DNA of 64,000 nucleotides, from the NCBI GenBank assembly GCA_023053545.1, contig JAKZAN010000006.1, positions 7,383,001 through 7,447,000 on the forward strand. Reading direction: 5' to 3'. Source of the stretch: Lepidurus packardi (lineage: Eukaryota > Arthropoda > Branchiopoda > Notostraca > Triopsidae). How positions within the stretch are numbered: position 1 is the stretch's first letter; each line of letters opens with the position of its first letter. The position numbers were made by a program, and so were the translations under genes. Below are positions 1 through 10,600 of this stretch, in pieces. The notes beneath the pieces were generated by a model that was not told the origin of the DNA, did not search any database, and saw only the letters and a program-made list of their open reading frames with translations.

Positions 1-42
1 CATCATAGAGCAAGTTATGCGTTCTAGTCCCGATTTTTTTTT

Positions 43-192
43 AGCTTACCTCCTACATGAGGTTACATTGGACCTCTACTTCCAGTATTTTGCCATGTCT
101 AATTTAAAAAAAAAATAGCTTCTAGCCCTCCCACACGAGGTTACATTGGACCTTTGCTTGCAGTATTTTGCAATATCTCTTTTTTAAAATTT
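43..192. repeat. Two-copy tandem duplication, period about 78 bp
   Basis: Two diverged copies of about 75-78 bp lie head to tail. Both carry 'gaggttacattggacct' (from 59 and from 137) followed by 'cagtattttgc'. The copies differ by scattered substitutions and by the length of an A run. Nothing in the unit looks coding, and it is read as an old local duplication in non-coding DNA. Confidence 0.8.
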
Positions 193-1208
193 ATTTTTTG
201 GCGCGAAAAATCTGTAGTCGTTAGTCTTTCTGTTTAGTTACGTAGAGCTAATCAATTTACCAGTGCCTAACTCGTCCCCAAACGGGGATGGCTTTCAACT
301 GTAATTTCGTTTCTTTTTTTCGTTTGGAAGAGTTTCTTGGAGTTCCATGCAGCAAAAGCGTGAGTTGCAAGCAGGGGTAGGGGGTGTGCCGCACTCCAAT
401 TATTTATTAACGCGAGCTACGTTCGGAAATGGCCAATAGGTATCCTCGGATCTCCGGGTCTCAGGGAACTTCAAAGGAAACAACAATTTCTTATCTGTAC
501 ATTTTGATTAAGGTCCCCACAAGACGGGGGCCATTCCGTGGATGCTGCCAGGAAGGGTCAATTTCAGGGCCTTAATGGGGTTAAACGTGACAGGTGCTTG
601 GGAATCCGGGGTGGCCGTTGACAGCAGAGAAAAAGCAAGTCCTTTTTCTTTGATCCTTGGGACCCACCCTGAAATTGGTCTTTCTGTTCACTGTGCGTTC
701 AAATGGCGATATACGACCCCGGAGTGATGGGTTGATCTATATATATTATGGTTTTGGGGGGAGAAACTGTTGTACTATTGGCTTATTGTTGCGCCATGTT
801 AAACAAACAAAAAGAAAGAATAAGAAGATGTGAGCTCTTGTTTTGGCTATAAAAAATGCAAGAAAAGTTCTTGACGAGCGTTGGGAGGGGGGGGGGGGGA
901 GTTTGAGAATTCTTGGGTTTCTGGTGTGGCAATACTGATGTAATGCTAGCATTGTTGCATGGGGACAGATGTATTGTTTTCAGATAGACTTGAGTGATAG
1001 TCAAATGAAATGGAGTTTGCTGGGGCCGAAGACGTGGAAGGTTTGCATAGAAATGGAAGCGATTGGATGGTGAAAGTAGATATGCAAATTGTGCAAGTGA
1101 AATATACAGGCGTCTTCTTTCGCTCCCAGACCAGCTTGAACGCCGATTCTATGGCGACGTTTACCACAGTTGCGGATATATCTCTATGAATTTTTTTAAA
1201 AAAATATG
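193..1208. other. Non-coding stretch, nothing recognised
   Basis: No open frame here resembles a known protein. There is a run of 13 G at about 887-899. A short frame at 542-727 has no recognisable motif. I looked here for the missing first CASP/CUX exon (a Trp-Lys/Arg-x-Phe-Asp-Leu motif followed by a phase-0 donor) and found none that holds up. Confidence 0.6.
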
Positions 1209-1259
1209 CAGTAGATGCTGCTTATTGCGATCACGTTTGTTCAGTGAATATTGATTATA

Positions 1260-1560
1260 TTAAACCTGGAATCTAATAACCGAAAATCGGTTACTGGGTT
1301 GTTTAAACCAAAGAAATAAAGCATCGTCTAGTTTTTGACACTTTTCCACACGTTTCCTTTTTCTAGATTCACTAGACCTACTATTGTTTATTTCGTAAGT
1401 ATTTTTCAACAATTTTGATGGAGATGAGTGAGAAATTCCTAATTCAACGGCCGCTTCCCTTTGCGGCAAATATTTTACATTTAACTTGTCGTAAGTTTTC
1501 AATGAGACGCAACTTCTCTTTTACAGTTAACCAACACTTTTTTTGTTCGTCGCCATTTTT
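1260..1560 (-). pseudogene. Broken pogo/Tigger (CENP-B N-terminal type) DNA-binding domain
   Basis: On the minus strand the segment from about 1530 encodes 'LTVKEKLRLIENLRQ', the usual beginning of a CENP-B/Tigger N-terminal helix-turn-helix. After a shift of reading frame around 1490-1450 it continues with 'ELGISHSSPSKLLKN', the recognition-helix region, and 'LDDALFLWFKQ', the linker into the second DNA-binding subdomain. It ends soon after without the DDE catalytic domain. The family normally binds transposon ends through two helix-turn-helix units. Here there is at least one frameshift, a stop upstream in the first frame, and loss of everything after the N-terminus, so no functional protein is expected. 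It lies just inside the left terminal repeat of the 1209-2269 element. Confidence 0.75.
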
Positions 1561-1692
1561 ATATAACCACTCGTCTAAACACAACTAACACTGCGCCTTT
1601 GAAGCCTACTCCCACGCTTAGGTAGGGCTCTCGACACGATATCCCTTCTAATTTTCCCAGTCAATTGAAGGAACCTGTCATTCAGTTATGTA

Positions 1693-1943
1693 ACGGCAAC
1701 GCGACACAAGGATTCGACAAAAGGATTCCGTGTACCCGACACAAGGACGCCGGGCCCGACAAAAGGACGCAAGGTCCATAATCTTTTAAGGGACCAATAG
1801 AATTTCGTGTTTGAAAAGTCTCTGCTCGTTGGTTAGCGCCAAGTAGAAATTGTTTAAGCCGTATTCAAAAATAGGTTAGGTTAGGCGTCCTTCTGTCGGG
1901 AACACGGAGTCCTTCTGTCGAGTCGTCCTTGTGTCGACTTCCC
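1693..1943. mobile_element. Foldback (palindromic MITE-like) element, copy 1
   Basis: The left arm carries 'gcgacacaagga', 'cgacaaaaggattc' and 'cgacacaaggacgccggg'. The right arm (about 1884-1943) carries the complementary series 'gcgtccttctgtcggg', 'gtccttctgtcgagtc' and 'gtccttgtgtcgacttccc'. The arms are about 60-90 bp and are built from short repeats of the same 'gacacaaggacg' word. Between them lies a spacer of about 100 bp ending in 'ggttaggttagg'. The same architecture recurs at 5099-5293 and 49443-49791, so this is a dispersed element and not a chance palindrome. It sits inside the pogo-like element and is therefore younger than it. No coding capacity is seen. Confidence 0.8.
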
Positions 1944-2269
1944 TGAATAACCTGATCATTTAAATGACTGGTGAGTTTGGAAGCGATTTCTCTGTAAGCG
2001 TAGTAGTGGGCTGGAAATGACAGGATTGGTCAAAACGACGTAAAAGTAATGTCATTGGTCAATATGCAAAGCCATGAACAATCACTACTGTAGTTTCGTT
2101 ACTGTACGTGTGAAGGTTCTTTCGAAATTAATTCTAGTATCCGAAAATGTGATTCTGAGAACCGATTAAAATGCTGTGAATTTTACCATTTTGGATCGGT
2201 TCTTTACAATTTGATTTTATAAAGCGGCTGGTTCTCGTAACCAATGGTCAGAATACGCGGCATCTACTG

Positions 2270-5098
2270 TACATAAATATAGCTTTTGATTGCATTGTGC
2301 TTGCTTGCTAAGGCGGGCTGTAAACGTCAGGTAAATAGACCTACCAAAGCTGAAGTAAAACAAAAGAGGGAACTACAGTGGGTTTTTACGAGACGAGAAT
2401 TTGGGCTATTTCTCGTGAGTTTGATGGGGCCGAGCACAAGCAGTCATGCTAAGTATGCGGTTTAGGAAATAAGATAACCTGTTTGAAGAGGATCAATAAG
2501 GGCAGTTTTGTCTTTGAAAAAAAACGACACGTGGCGGCTTGGGAATATTTGAAATAAGTCAAGAAGCTCATAAGTCGAAGAAACTTGCTATCTGAATATT
2601 AAAAAGCATTTTTATTTTTATTTATTGACTCACGTATTTATTTTTAATAAAAGAAGTGAGTCTTTCTGAACTGAACGCCTTCTGCAGTACAGTATTTCCG
2701 ATCTTTCTGTGTTTTAATCATGCAATTGCGCCGTATTCTGTCTTAGTTTTACTTCTTTTCTTTGTTGTGCGTTGGTTGAGCCACTTTTTAAAAACTTTTT
2801 GTACGTAAGAGTTTAGTACACAAGCGCTAGTGTAGTAGTTATTCCGAGGGCAGCTTGGGATAAAGGATAAGGGCGACAAATGAGGCAGGACCTCATGACA
2901 GGTTATAGCCCCAACAGCAAGAAGCGGGCAATTGAACCGGGGATGCCCTCATTTTTTACCCGAAATCACACTCGATTTAAGCCCGGTGATTGGAAAGACA
3001 CGCTTGCACTTGACCAAATGGGCCTCATAAGTTAGGGTGTATAGTGTGAGCAGGACTTTTGGACTTGGCAATGGGCAGAAGCGGTTCATGGAGCTATTCC
3101 ACAGTCTTTTTTTTGTTCTTTTTTCTCCCTTTATTTTCTTCAAGTAGACTTGTCAGCGATGCAGGCTTTTCTGGAATTTATCTTTACTTTAATGTGGGGT
3201 TTAGACAGGCCGATCAAAGAGCAAAATTGTGGATAATCTGTCACGTTGCTGAATCTTTTTTTTTTTTTTACATTTTGTATTTAAGTCTCCTTCGAAACTT
3301 TTCATCCATTTTCATCCATCCATCCAAGTTTGACACGTCAATAAGTTTTGATCCCAATAAAAGTACATGAATGATGGGATTTTCTTGTTAAAAAATGGGG
3401 GATTTTCCCTATATTGATTGAGGGAAAGACATGGAAAACTCACAAATCTCCAGATTTTTTTGCGGTATTGACCGTCCGTTCAAAAATTGTATCTCCTTGA
3501 GGTTAAGTTAAGCCGCTTTGACTCGCTTTGACTTGATTCCCCGACTCTTTTAAGTTAGACGTGGCGTAGCAAACTTGTTTCCTTTCCTTTCTTTTTTTTT
3601 ATTTCATTTGTCTTTTTTTCTCGGGTTCCTCTTACCGAGCGTATTTTTCTAGGTTTGTTTTTGGGAGGGAAGTTTGCCTCGATTTTACTTCCATTTGACT
3701 TGTAAAGCACGCACACAACATCCCCTTCGATCTTGCTTCCCATACGGACAAGTCCGGGCATTTCAATTGGCCGCTAACAAGGACAAGAGGCTAGTATTCG
3801 ATCTCAATGTGGGGCCCCGGAGGTCAATATATGCCCTCAGGGTATTTGATAACGAGGCGATACGACATTAGAAAACAAGATCTCATTACTACAAGACAAG
3901 CACCGGCCTTGGGCCCCCGGAAAGCTGCTCTGAAATCCGTACACGGGTTCTTTTTCTTTTTCTTCTGGTTCTTTTTTTCTTCTTTTTTATCATACAACTT
4001 TTATAGGCCTGATCGAGGAGCAATTGGAGCTGCTCATCTTAGAAGAGTTCAGAGAGCACGATCGTTTCAGTTTCTTTTTTCGATGTTCCTTTGAATTCGT
4101 CTCCCCTTAGAGAGTTCTGGGAAATTGAGAGGCTCGTGTTTAGAAAAGAGCCAAAGGTTTGCTCACTGCATGTATGTGTGTACTGTACGTATAAAGCAAC
4201 GCCCTTGTCCGAGAGGGGAAAAAAATAAGCATGGCTTGTTTTGCTTTGCTTTGCCATTATCCTTCAAGTTTTAGGTTATTAGAAGCAAATTAACATGCTT
4301 TTTTATCTCTCAAGAGGGCGCGCACTAAGAAAAGCTGCACTGGCTCTCATTTTCCCTTTGTCTTATTATGCATCCATTTCATCCAGGAGAAGTGGTTGTA
4401 TCAATCAAGAGTTAGCTCATACTGTCAGGCCAGACGCACGTTCTTGTGCTGTCAAAGCTTTGATTACTAGTTTTCTCGCATGATTAAAGCTCTTACGTAC
4501 TACTTGAAAAGGCGAGCATGGAAAATAAGAAAAAAAAATATCTCTTGAATTTCTTATACTATAAAGAGCATGCTCACTGACTCGGAATCTCTATTCTCCT
4601 TGTGTTTTTGTCAAGTTTCTGTCATGCGATTTAATTAAGAGTAATGAAGCCGGTAACGAAGTGTCATTGGATCCCCGTGTAACCTTACAAATGACCGATT
4701 TATATTCCCAAAAAAACAAAATTTGTTCCAAACTCGCGGAAAGGGGAGAAAAGCTTGTGCCATGGCCAATGATTCTGAGCTTAACGCGGGAACAAGTCGA
4801 AGTGAAACTAATTAGTGGAACTGACGGCACACAATTAAAAATAGGGATCTTCTACTCGAGAATGAACCAGAATTCAACGTCGGTGTAAAATCCATGAATA
4901 TATCATTTTTGACCTCAACCTTCTAAAATTTAAATTCGATAGGTCAATTCAATATACATTTTGGACTCATTTGCATCAAACCGTTATATTGAACTTTAAA
5001 GGCTCATTACAACCTCAAATCCTCTTAGATTGATCATATTTGACCATAAACCATGTGACTGTCAGTTTTCTCGAGTTGAGCTCAGCTGTTCTGATTTC
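2270..5098. other. Non-coding stretch, nothing recognised
   Basis: This is probably intronic or 5' flanking DNA of the CASP/CUX gene. It is rich in T and A runs. Short open frames on both strands (for example 3059-3370 and 4661-4888) have low-complexity or unremarkable translations with no recognisable domain. No RNA gene, promoter or repeat boundary could be supported. Confidence 0.5.
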
Positions 5099-5293
5099 AC
5101 GGAAACGCGACACAAGGACGACTTGACAAAAGTACTTTGTGCACCCGACAGATGGACGCCGGGCCCTGACAGAAGGACGCCAGGTTCATAGGTTAAGTTT
5201 CGTTAGGTTAGGCGTCCTTCTGCCGGGGCTCTGGCGTCCTTGTGTCGGGTACACGTAGTCTTTTTGTCGAGTCGTCCTTTTGTCTACTTCCCG
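5099..5293. mobile_element. Foldback (palindromic MITE-like) element, copy 2
   Basis: This is the most compact copy of the family. The left arm reads 'aaacgcgacacaaggacgac', then 'cacccgaca', 'ggacgccgggccc' and 'gacagaaggacgcc'. After a short centre containing 'gttaggttagg', the right arm gives the complements 'gcgtccttctgccgggg', 'ggcgtccttgtgtcgggt' and 'gtcgagtcgtccttttgtc'. Nearly the whole 195 bp could fold into one long imperfect hairpin. A non-LTR retrotransposon fragment lies about 140 bp further on. No open frame is found inside. Confidence 0.82.
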
Positions 5294-5430
5294 GTTTGAC
5301 AACGGTAAATAATCCCTTTAAATGGAATTTTTTTAAATCTATTTTCTGCGTATATCTACATCTTGGTATCTATTATTTCTTATTATTACTCTATTTAATT
5401 TTATATTATTTATAATTTCATTTGATACGT

Positions 5431-5770
5431 TTTATTATTATTATTATTTATTGCAACATATAAGGCTTTATAAAGCCTCTTCGTAACTATTTATCTCTAC
5501 GAAATTGTAACGGGTCAAACATTTTTGAGCCAAAATGCTCATCGAGTGATTTTTTAAATGTCTGTGTGGAGGAGAATTTGATCACTTTTTCTGGTAGGCT
5601 ATTCCATTCATCTACGATTCGGTTTTGGAAGGTCCAGCGGCCTACATCTTTGAAGAATCGTTCTGTCTTAAGTTTTAGGATATGGCCACGACAATTGCTT
5701 TGGTTGAAGCACAATATTTGATTATATTTATCATTTGATTCTTGGTTTTCCTTGGATCTTGTTGTTTCCG
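5431..5770 (-). mobile_element. 3' end of a non-LTR (LINE) retrotransposon
   Basis: The minus strand from about 5768 to 5487 encodes roughly 94 residues typical of the end of a LINE ORF2. Features are an Arg/Lys-rich start, 'ERFFKDVGRWTFQNR', 'VDEWNSLPEKVIKFS' (the conserved W-N-x-L-P motif after the reverse transcriptase thumb) and 'FKKSLDEHF'. A stop codon follows, then a 3' tail with AATAAT-type triplet repeats at about 5431-5449, as in CR1/Jockey-like elements. The upstream frame hits a stop at about 5772, and the reverse transcriptase palm and the endonuclease are absent, so this is a 5'-truncated dead copy. The clade cannot be set from this fragment alone. Confidence 0.85.
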
Positions 5771-7505
5771 ATTATAACTGTAATTAGTTTGTTGAATATT
5801 TGTAATGTAATATGATACATTTTGTAATTTTATTCCTGATGTTCTTGGTTATTTCAGTTTTTTACAAAGTTCGTTTGAGATGGATCGATTTAAAATTTTA
5901 GTTCCATTTTTGGGAATGAAAAGGATTTAGGAACGTGGGCGGGATGTTTGAGGGGATAAGTGAATCTCAGCTTTATCGTGTTTTAGGAACGTAAATAATT
6001 AGTGGCATGTAAAGTTTGGTAAGAGTTGAGAAAGCTCTAAAAACGTGAGTGTCAACACATCTCCCTGAAAGGTTCGAACTTTGGTTCTTTTGCCTTATTG
6101 TCTCATCGTTTCTGTTGCAAACCTCCGTTAAAGCCAATATTTGAAGGGTCCCGTTGATGAGCCCGGCGAAAGCCTAAGCTTTTGGGAAAGGAAAGGCTGT
6201 CAATGAAATTATTATCTTGCTAATGAATGGCCCAATATTGACACAGACTTTCAAGAGTTGGAAGCCTCGAGCCTTGCCATCAGGAAAGTAATTTACCTAC
6301 GGTTTTAACCGGTAGAGAGTTTTCCACCCTGGCTAGTGTCCCCAAAGCAACTTTTCTTTATGTCATCGAGATGGGAGGCTCTTAATATTAGAACCTTCCT
6401 TGACTTATTTCAGGGGGAAGCGGAAAAGCGAATCTTCGTGCCCCATCTTCATTGTTGTGAACCCTGGGAGTGCTGCTTTTTCTAAGGCGTATTTGTCTAT
6501 ATGAGGTGGGGGTTAGAGAGAGACAGAGAAAGAGAGGGAGAGGAAGGGGGGCTAAGGATGGGCTCAGGGGAATCCGAGGTAGAAAAGAATAGACGAGACG
6601 TCGTTTTGAAAATGTCATTTCGCGCCAAGACGGTTGCCTTAACTACCTGATACTTGTCATGTGTGGTGGTGGTGGTGGTAAGGAGTGCGACTCGCTTGAC
6701 TCCTTCCCTTTCCATCTCTCTCTCTCTCTCTCGGCCGTAGTTTTCCCCAACGTTGATCCTCGAGGGACGTCTGTTTTGATTTCACGGCTCCGATCCTTGA
6801 CGTCTCATCAGCCTCGGTCCCCGAGATCACAGACAGTCGTGCGAGTAAACCACTTTGTCACCTCGACCAACTTTAGCTTTCCCGACTTCTCCCTCACCCG
6901 GTTCGACCTGACGCGAATGGCCAAAAACCCAGGCCTTTTGACTCGCCTTTTTGGTCAACGGCTCACATGATTAAGAAGAATCAGCGCTGATGGAGCTCCT
7001 CAGCTTTGGCCCCCGTGTCCCCGAATGTCTTTCTAATCATTCACAGTGAAAGACGGGAAAATAAAACAGGACTGTGACATGACAATCTTGGTGTCTTTCC
7101 TCTTTTTTTTATATTTCTTAATAGCTTTTTTATATTTCGTAATATTTCGTAATTATATAATATTAGATCATATTCTATCATATATTTACTATTTACCTTA
7201 TCTACACCCACTTCCCTACCCCCTCCCAATTTGTTATTAAGTTTTTATAGACTAAATCATGTAAAACATGGATAATAAATAAGTTTGGCAACAGGCTTTC
7301 AAGCTACGCTCGCTATTTGGAAAAATATATATTTCATATTTACTAATATTTAATATATACTTTTAATATTTCTTAGATATATTTTAGGGTTGAAAGTTAC
7401 GGTTAAAGTGATCAAGGTTGTTGATATCTTAGAGATATAATAAGAAGAATATCAAGGATATACGTTTAAAAGCTAAAGTTTGCTTTTGTTTCATCTCGTT
7501 TGCAG
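5771..7505. other. Non-coding DNA up to the first visible CASP/CUX exon; intron with a clear 3' end
   Basis: The part just before 7506 is the 3' end of an intron. It has a pyrimidine-rich tract ('tttgcttttgtttcatctcg') and ends in 'tttgcag'. The rest holds no recognisable exon. Simple-sequence patches include a CT run at about 6717-6731 and a very AT-rich zone at about 7100-7450. The preceding coding exon, expected to end in phase 0, was not found in this window. Confidence 0.6.
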
Positions 7506-7616
7506 AAAGACTTGGACAGTGAAGCAATTGCGTTGGCACAACGTCAAGATGAAAGTGAAACTTCAAGAAGGCGGTTGGTGGAGCAAAGCCGGGAATTCAA
7601 GAGGAGCATTTCAGAG
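7506..7616 (+). CDS. CUX1: CASP/CUX family protein, internal exon (N-terminal coiled coil, part 1)
   Basis: The 111-base exon encodes 37 residues in phase 0, beginning KDLDSEAI and containing 'ALAQRQDESETSRRRL' and 'VEQSREFKRSIS'. The RQDESE.SR+RL.EQSREFK block is the hallmark of the N-terminus shared by CASP (a Golgi type II membrane protein of intra-Golgi transport) and CUX1 (a cut-repeat homeodomain transcription factor), which arise from one locus by alternative splicing in vertebrates. The segment is a predicted coiled coil, which in CUX1 belongs to the inhibitory N-terminal region. The acceptor at 7504-7505 is AG after a good pyrimidine tract, and the donor is non-canonical GC. A longer frame at 7480-7680 is out of phase and not real. 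Whether the downstream gene makes CASP, CUX or both cannot be seen here. Confidence 0.94.
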
Positions 7617-7622
7617 GCAAGT
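7617..7622 (+). other. Non-canonical GC splice donor (GC-AG intron)
   Basis: The exon ends ...TCA GAG and the intron begins 'gcaagt'. Apart from C at position 2 this matches the consensus AG|GTAAGT perfectly, as is typical of genuine GC-AG introns. The phase forces the choice: the next exon reads in phase 0 as [10 protein letters not shown], continuing ...SISE without gain or loss relative to the family. The nearest GT (at 7621) would shift the frame. Confidence 0.85.
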
Positions 7623-10600
7623 ATATTCTATCTTTACGCTGTATCTTAATAGCATATCCATATGCTTTAAATTGCAATAGCCGTTTGGGATCTTCTGAAA
7701 GTTGCAAAGTCACTGGGAATTATATTAAGCAGGTCATCGAACTATGCGACAGAAAGTTTTTATAAAATTAAATACGATCTGTATTTTAAACTCGAGTTTG
7801 TTAAGCGACGCGTCGAAATTATTAAAACGTCCCAAAAATGGGAAACCAAGTTCTCTGAAGTGGGGAAAAACCGCGTCTTTTTGCTGTAAATGGCGTCTTT
7901 TTTCACCCATTTGGGAAAGTTTGGGTTGGTTTTGTCTGTAAGAGGAGGAAACAAACGGTGGTTTTATGTCAGGAGATATGGCCCAAACTTCTTTAACATT
8001 ATTAATTACAGTGTGTTCTTTCCGTATTTGTCATGCAGTCTTTGCGAGTAATCCACTCAAATAAAAAGTAAAGGCAAACTGGTTTGGGGCCTCTTTTCGC
8101 TTGTTGCAGTAATGACAAAAGTCCATAAAAAGTTACAGAGAATGACCGCAAGGCTGAGTTATAATTTAAAGGAATATAAAGATCCAAAAACAAATAAACA
8201 AGAATGAAATTAGTAAGGAGCCAATGGAAGGGGGCAGTGAGCGTTGCATAAGTCCCCTTTGTGACGTCACTTCGGTGCTGTGCCGCGTACTGTGTAAATT
8301 ACGTCGTTGCTGAATGTTGAATAGGTTTTTCTGGTTATAGAGAGGGAGGCTAAAGGATATTGTGTTTCGCTTTTGTCTTCTTAACGGTGGACTCGACCAA
8401 GAAGAGAGAGAGAATGGTAGCTGTGTACGGGAGACAGAAGGGGACCCAATGCTCCTTGTTTGCAATAGCAAAAAGCACACTTGTTACGGTAACTGAAGAA
8501 AAGCAGGACATTTCCTTCTAAGAGATGGGTTCGGCTTACCAAGATTGCACTCTTAGCCTCGAGTGGTGATTCACAGTGTCAGGAAGCTATGATTGACATT
8601 TACGAGTAAGTTGCTGAGGACGCCGGAACGAAACTTGAAGTAGCCACCAAAAAAACAAGAAAAAAACATCGGAATGACCTCACATAAAAGGCCAAAGCCG
8701 CAGAATAAAAAAGCTCGCCTGTTCTGTATTTTTTCTTCTTTCGTTAGGTCCGTCACCCTTTCCTCCTACCCAAAGTCACCCCACATGGATGTGTAACACA
8801 AAGTTCCATTCTTGGAGACTACTTGCTATGCAAATCTCCCCACTTGACTAGGATTGCTCTGATAAAAGGGTATCGAGACCACGAATTCCCTTAAAAGGAG
8901 AACTGGAAGGGGGGGATCAAAAAAAGGGACGCCAGTGTATACAATTTATTAGAAATACCTTGCATTCCGCAGATTGCATTTTATTTCCGGTAAGAAATAA
9001 GCGCCATAAGCTTCTTGTATAAGCAAGATGCTTTGGAGCGATTTCCCCTTGCGCTCGACTTGGCTATTCAGTGCATAGATGTAAGTTGGCTTAAGTCTTC
9101 TTTGAAAATCCGGATTTTTCTATGTATACTAACTTCTTAAGCGAAACGTGTGTGGATAATGAATGGCAAATGGTACACCAAACACAAGACATCATCCACT
9201 ACGATCCTAAATGTTTATTTCAGTAGTGAAATAAATAACGTCTGTGCCGGGGTTGGCGCACTGGGTCTTTCTGTAAACGTCGTGTTAATAAGCGATTAGT
9301 GGGGAAAACGTTCGAAAATTATACCGTTCGGAAAGCTGTGACGTAAGCCGGTGCCAGACGGCGTTCTCGGCCATTCTTTTATATGGTAGTGTTAGTATAG
9401 CATGAATGCGTTGCAGCAAGTGCTTGGGTAAAATATCGGCGGTACTTTACTGATTTACTGCCTGCTTCTCACTTGTTCACGTGGATAACACCCAATTGGA
9501 GCTTAAGGCCCCGCCTAGGAGACATTTACGTCATAACGGTGATACCAAACTTACGAAACTCGAATTATATTTCTGCTTTTAATAAGTAATAGAAGAACTA
9601 AAAAGAAAAAGTAAATAAAAGTGAATACAAGAAATAATGCATACAAAAAGGAGTTTATTTTTAAAATAAAAGTTTGCTTTTTTTTAGTTGATTTATTATT
9701 ATTTTATTGTATTGTATGGTTTGGCTGATGTTCTGGAGATGAAACTGTGTTGGATGGTAATATCATGGGGAAAAAATACAGAAAAAAGCTTCTTGTCCAG
9801 CACAGAATTTATTTTAGGGCTTGTGAAAAAGAGAACGGTGCTTGCTTTATTTCTTAACCGTATTCTAGCTCAAACGAAACAAATTTGAAAGCTTTTTGAA
9901 TTACAGCTCAGAGAGTAAAGATGTTCCCGAGGTCTTGTGATGCGGATAGTAGCTAAGATGCTGCTCTCTAAATTGTCTTCCGTTTGTTTGACATGCCAGC
10001 GCCCCGCATTGCTTTGTCATGGTATGCAGATTGTTGCTATAAATTTGACGCGGCTGATGTACAATATTGCGTGGGGAGAGACCCCGAGATGAGAAATATT
10101 TGGGTTAGTTTCTTCTCCCACTGGAATATAAAAGCAATGAATTTAACAGTAGGATTTATCCAATTCATGATCATGCTTTCCTTCTGTCCTTTTTTTTTTT
10201 TCCTTTTTATGACTATTTTGCTTGTGTTTTGGTAACTTTTTTAAGGGCGTAATTTGGGCTAGGATTTGTGTCACACGTTGCATCTAACCCTGTCGGGTTT
10301 TAGTGCCTCGTTTTATTGCAATTAAAGCGTGTGTCTTAATTCTGCCAAATTATTACAAGCTGGCGGGAAGCATTAGCTCCAAAGCTCTAAAAACAAAAGA
10401 AAAAATAAGAAGATAATCTGGAAATGCATGTGTCACGTTGCGGTAAGCGTGTCGTGTCAAGTGATTTTTTCACTTTGTAGTGAATTAAGGCTGTAAAACG
10501 AGGGTCTAGCTAGGGAACGCAACAAGCAGAACCTTCTTTTTGTTTGTCAGGTAGTGTCAACTTTGTCGAATGCCATAACTCATGCATAATGCAGGAAACA

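Larger units (their letters stand above)
1209..2269 (-). mobile_element. Internally deleted pogo/Tigger-like DNA transposon
   Basis: The left end reads 'cagtagatgctgcttatt' from 1209. The right end, read on the minus strand from 2269, is 'cagtagatgccgcgtatt', so the two form terminal inverted repeats of about 17 bp. A TA dinucleotide flanks the right end directly, and near the left end there is a TA two bases away. A minus-strand fragment of a CENP-B/pogo-type DNA-binding domain lies inside near the left end (separate entry). Motifs of the form AACCGAT/ATCGGTT recur near both ends. The roughly 1.06 kb length is too short for a full transposase, so this is a decayed, non-autonomous copy. A foldback element (1693-1943) is nested in it. 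TA target sites, CAG termini and a CENP-B-like HTH fit the Tc1-mariner/pogo superfamily. The exact family is inference. Confidence 0.65.

Noticed and set aside
300-400. W-K-S-F-L-E-F frame near 330 as a first-exon candidate
   Set aside because: No upstream Met in frame, no donor after it, and the match to the family is limited to Trp-Lys and Phe.
1051-1120. Possible first CASP/CUX exon: a frame reading W-K-R-L-D at 1054, resembling the family's W-K-R-F-D-L start
   Set aside because: A TAG stop lies one codon upstream, no initiator Met precedes it, and no phase-0 donor follows the motif.
2920-3010. B-box-like 'ggttcaattgcc' on the minus strand as a tRNA
   Set aside because: No matching A box, acceptor stem or anticodon arm could be folded.
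6659-6970. Frame containing L-T-R-F-D-L near 6895 as a first-exon candidate
   Set aside because: The Trp before the FDL motif is missing, the frame runs on to a stop without splicing, and the first part is CT-repeat derived.
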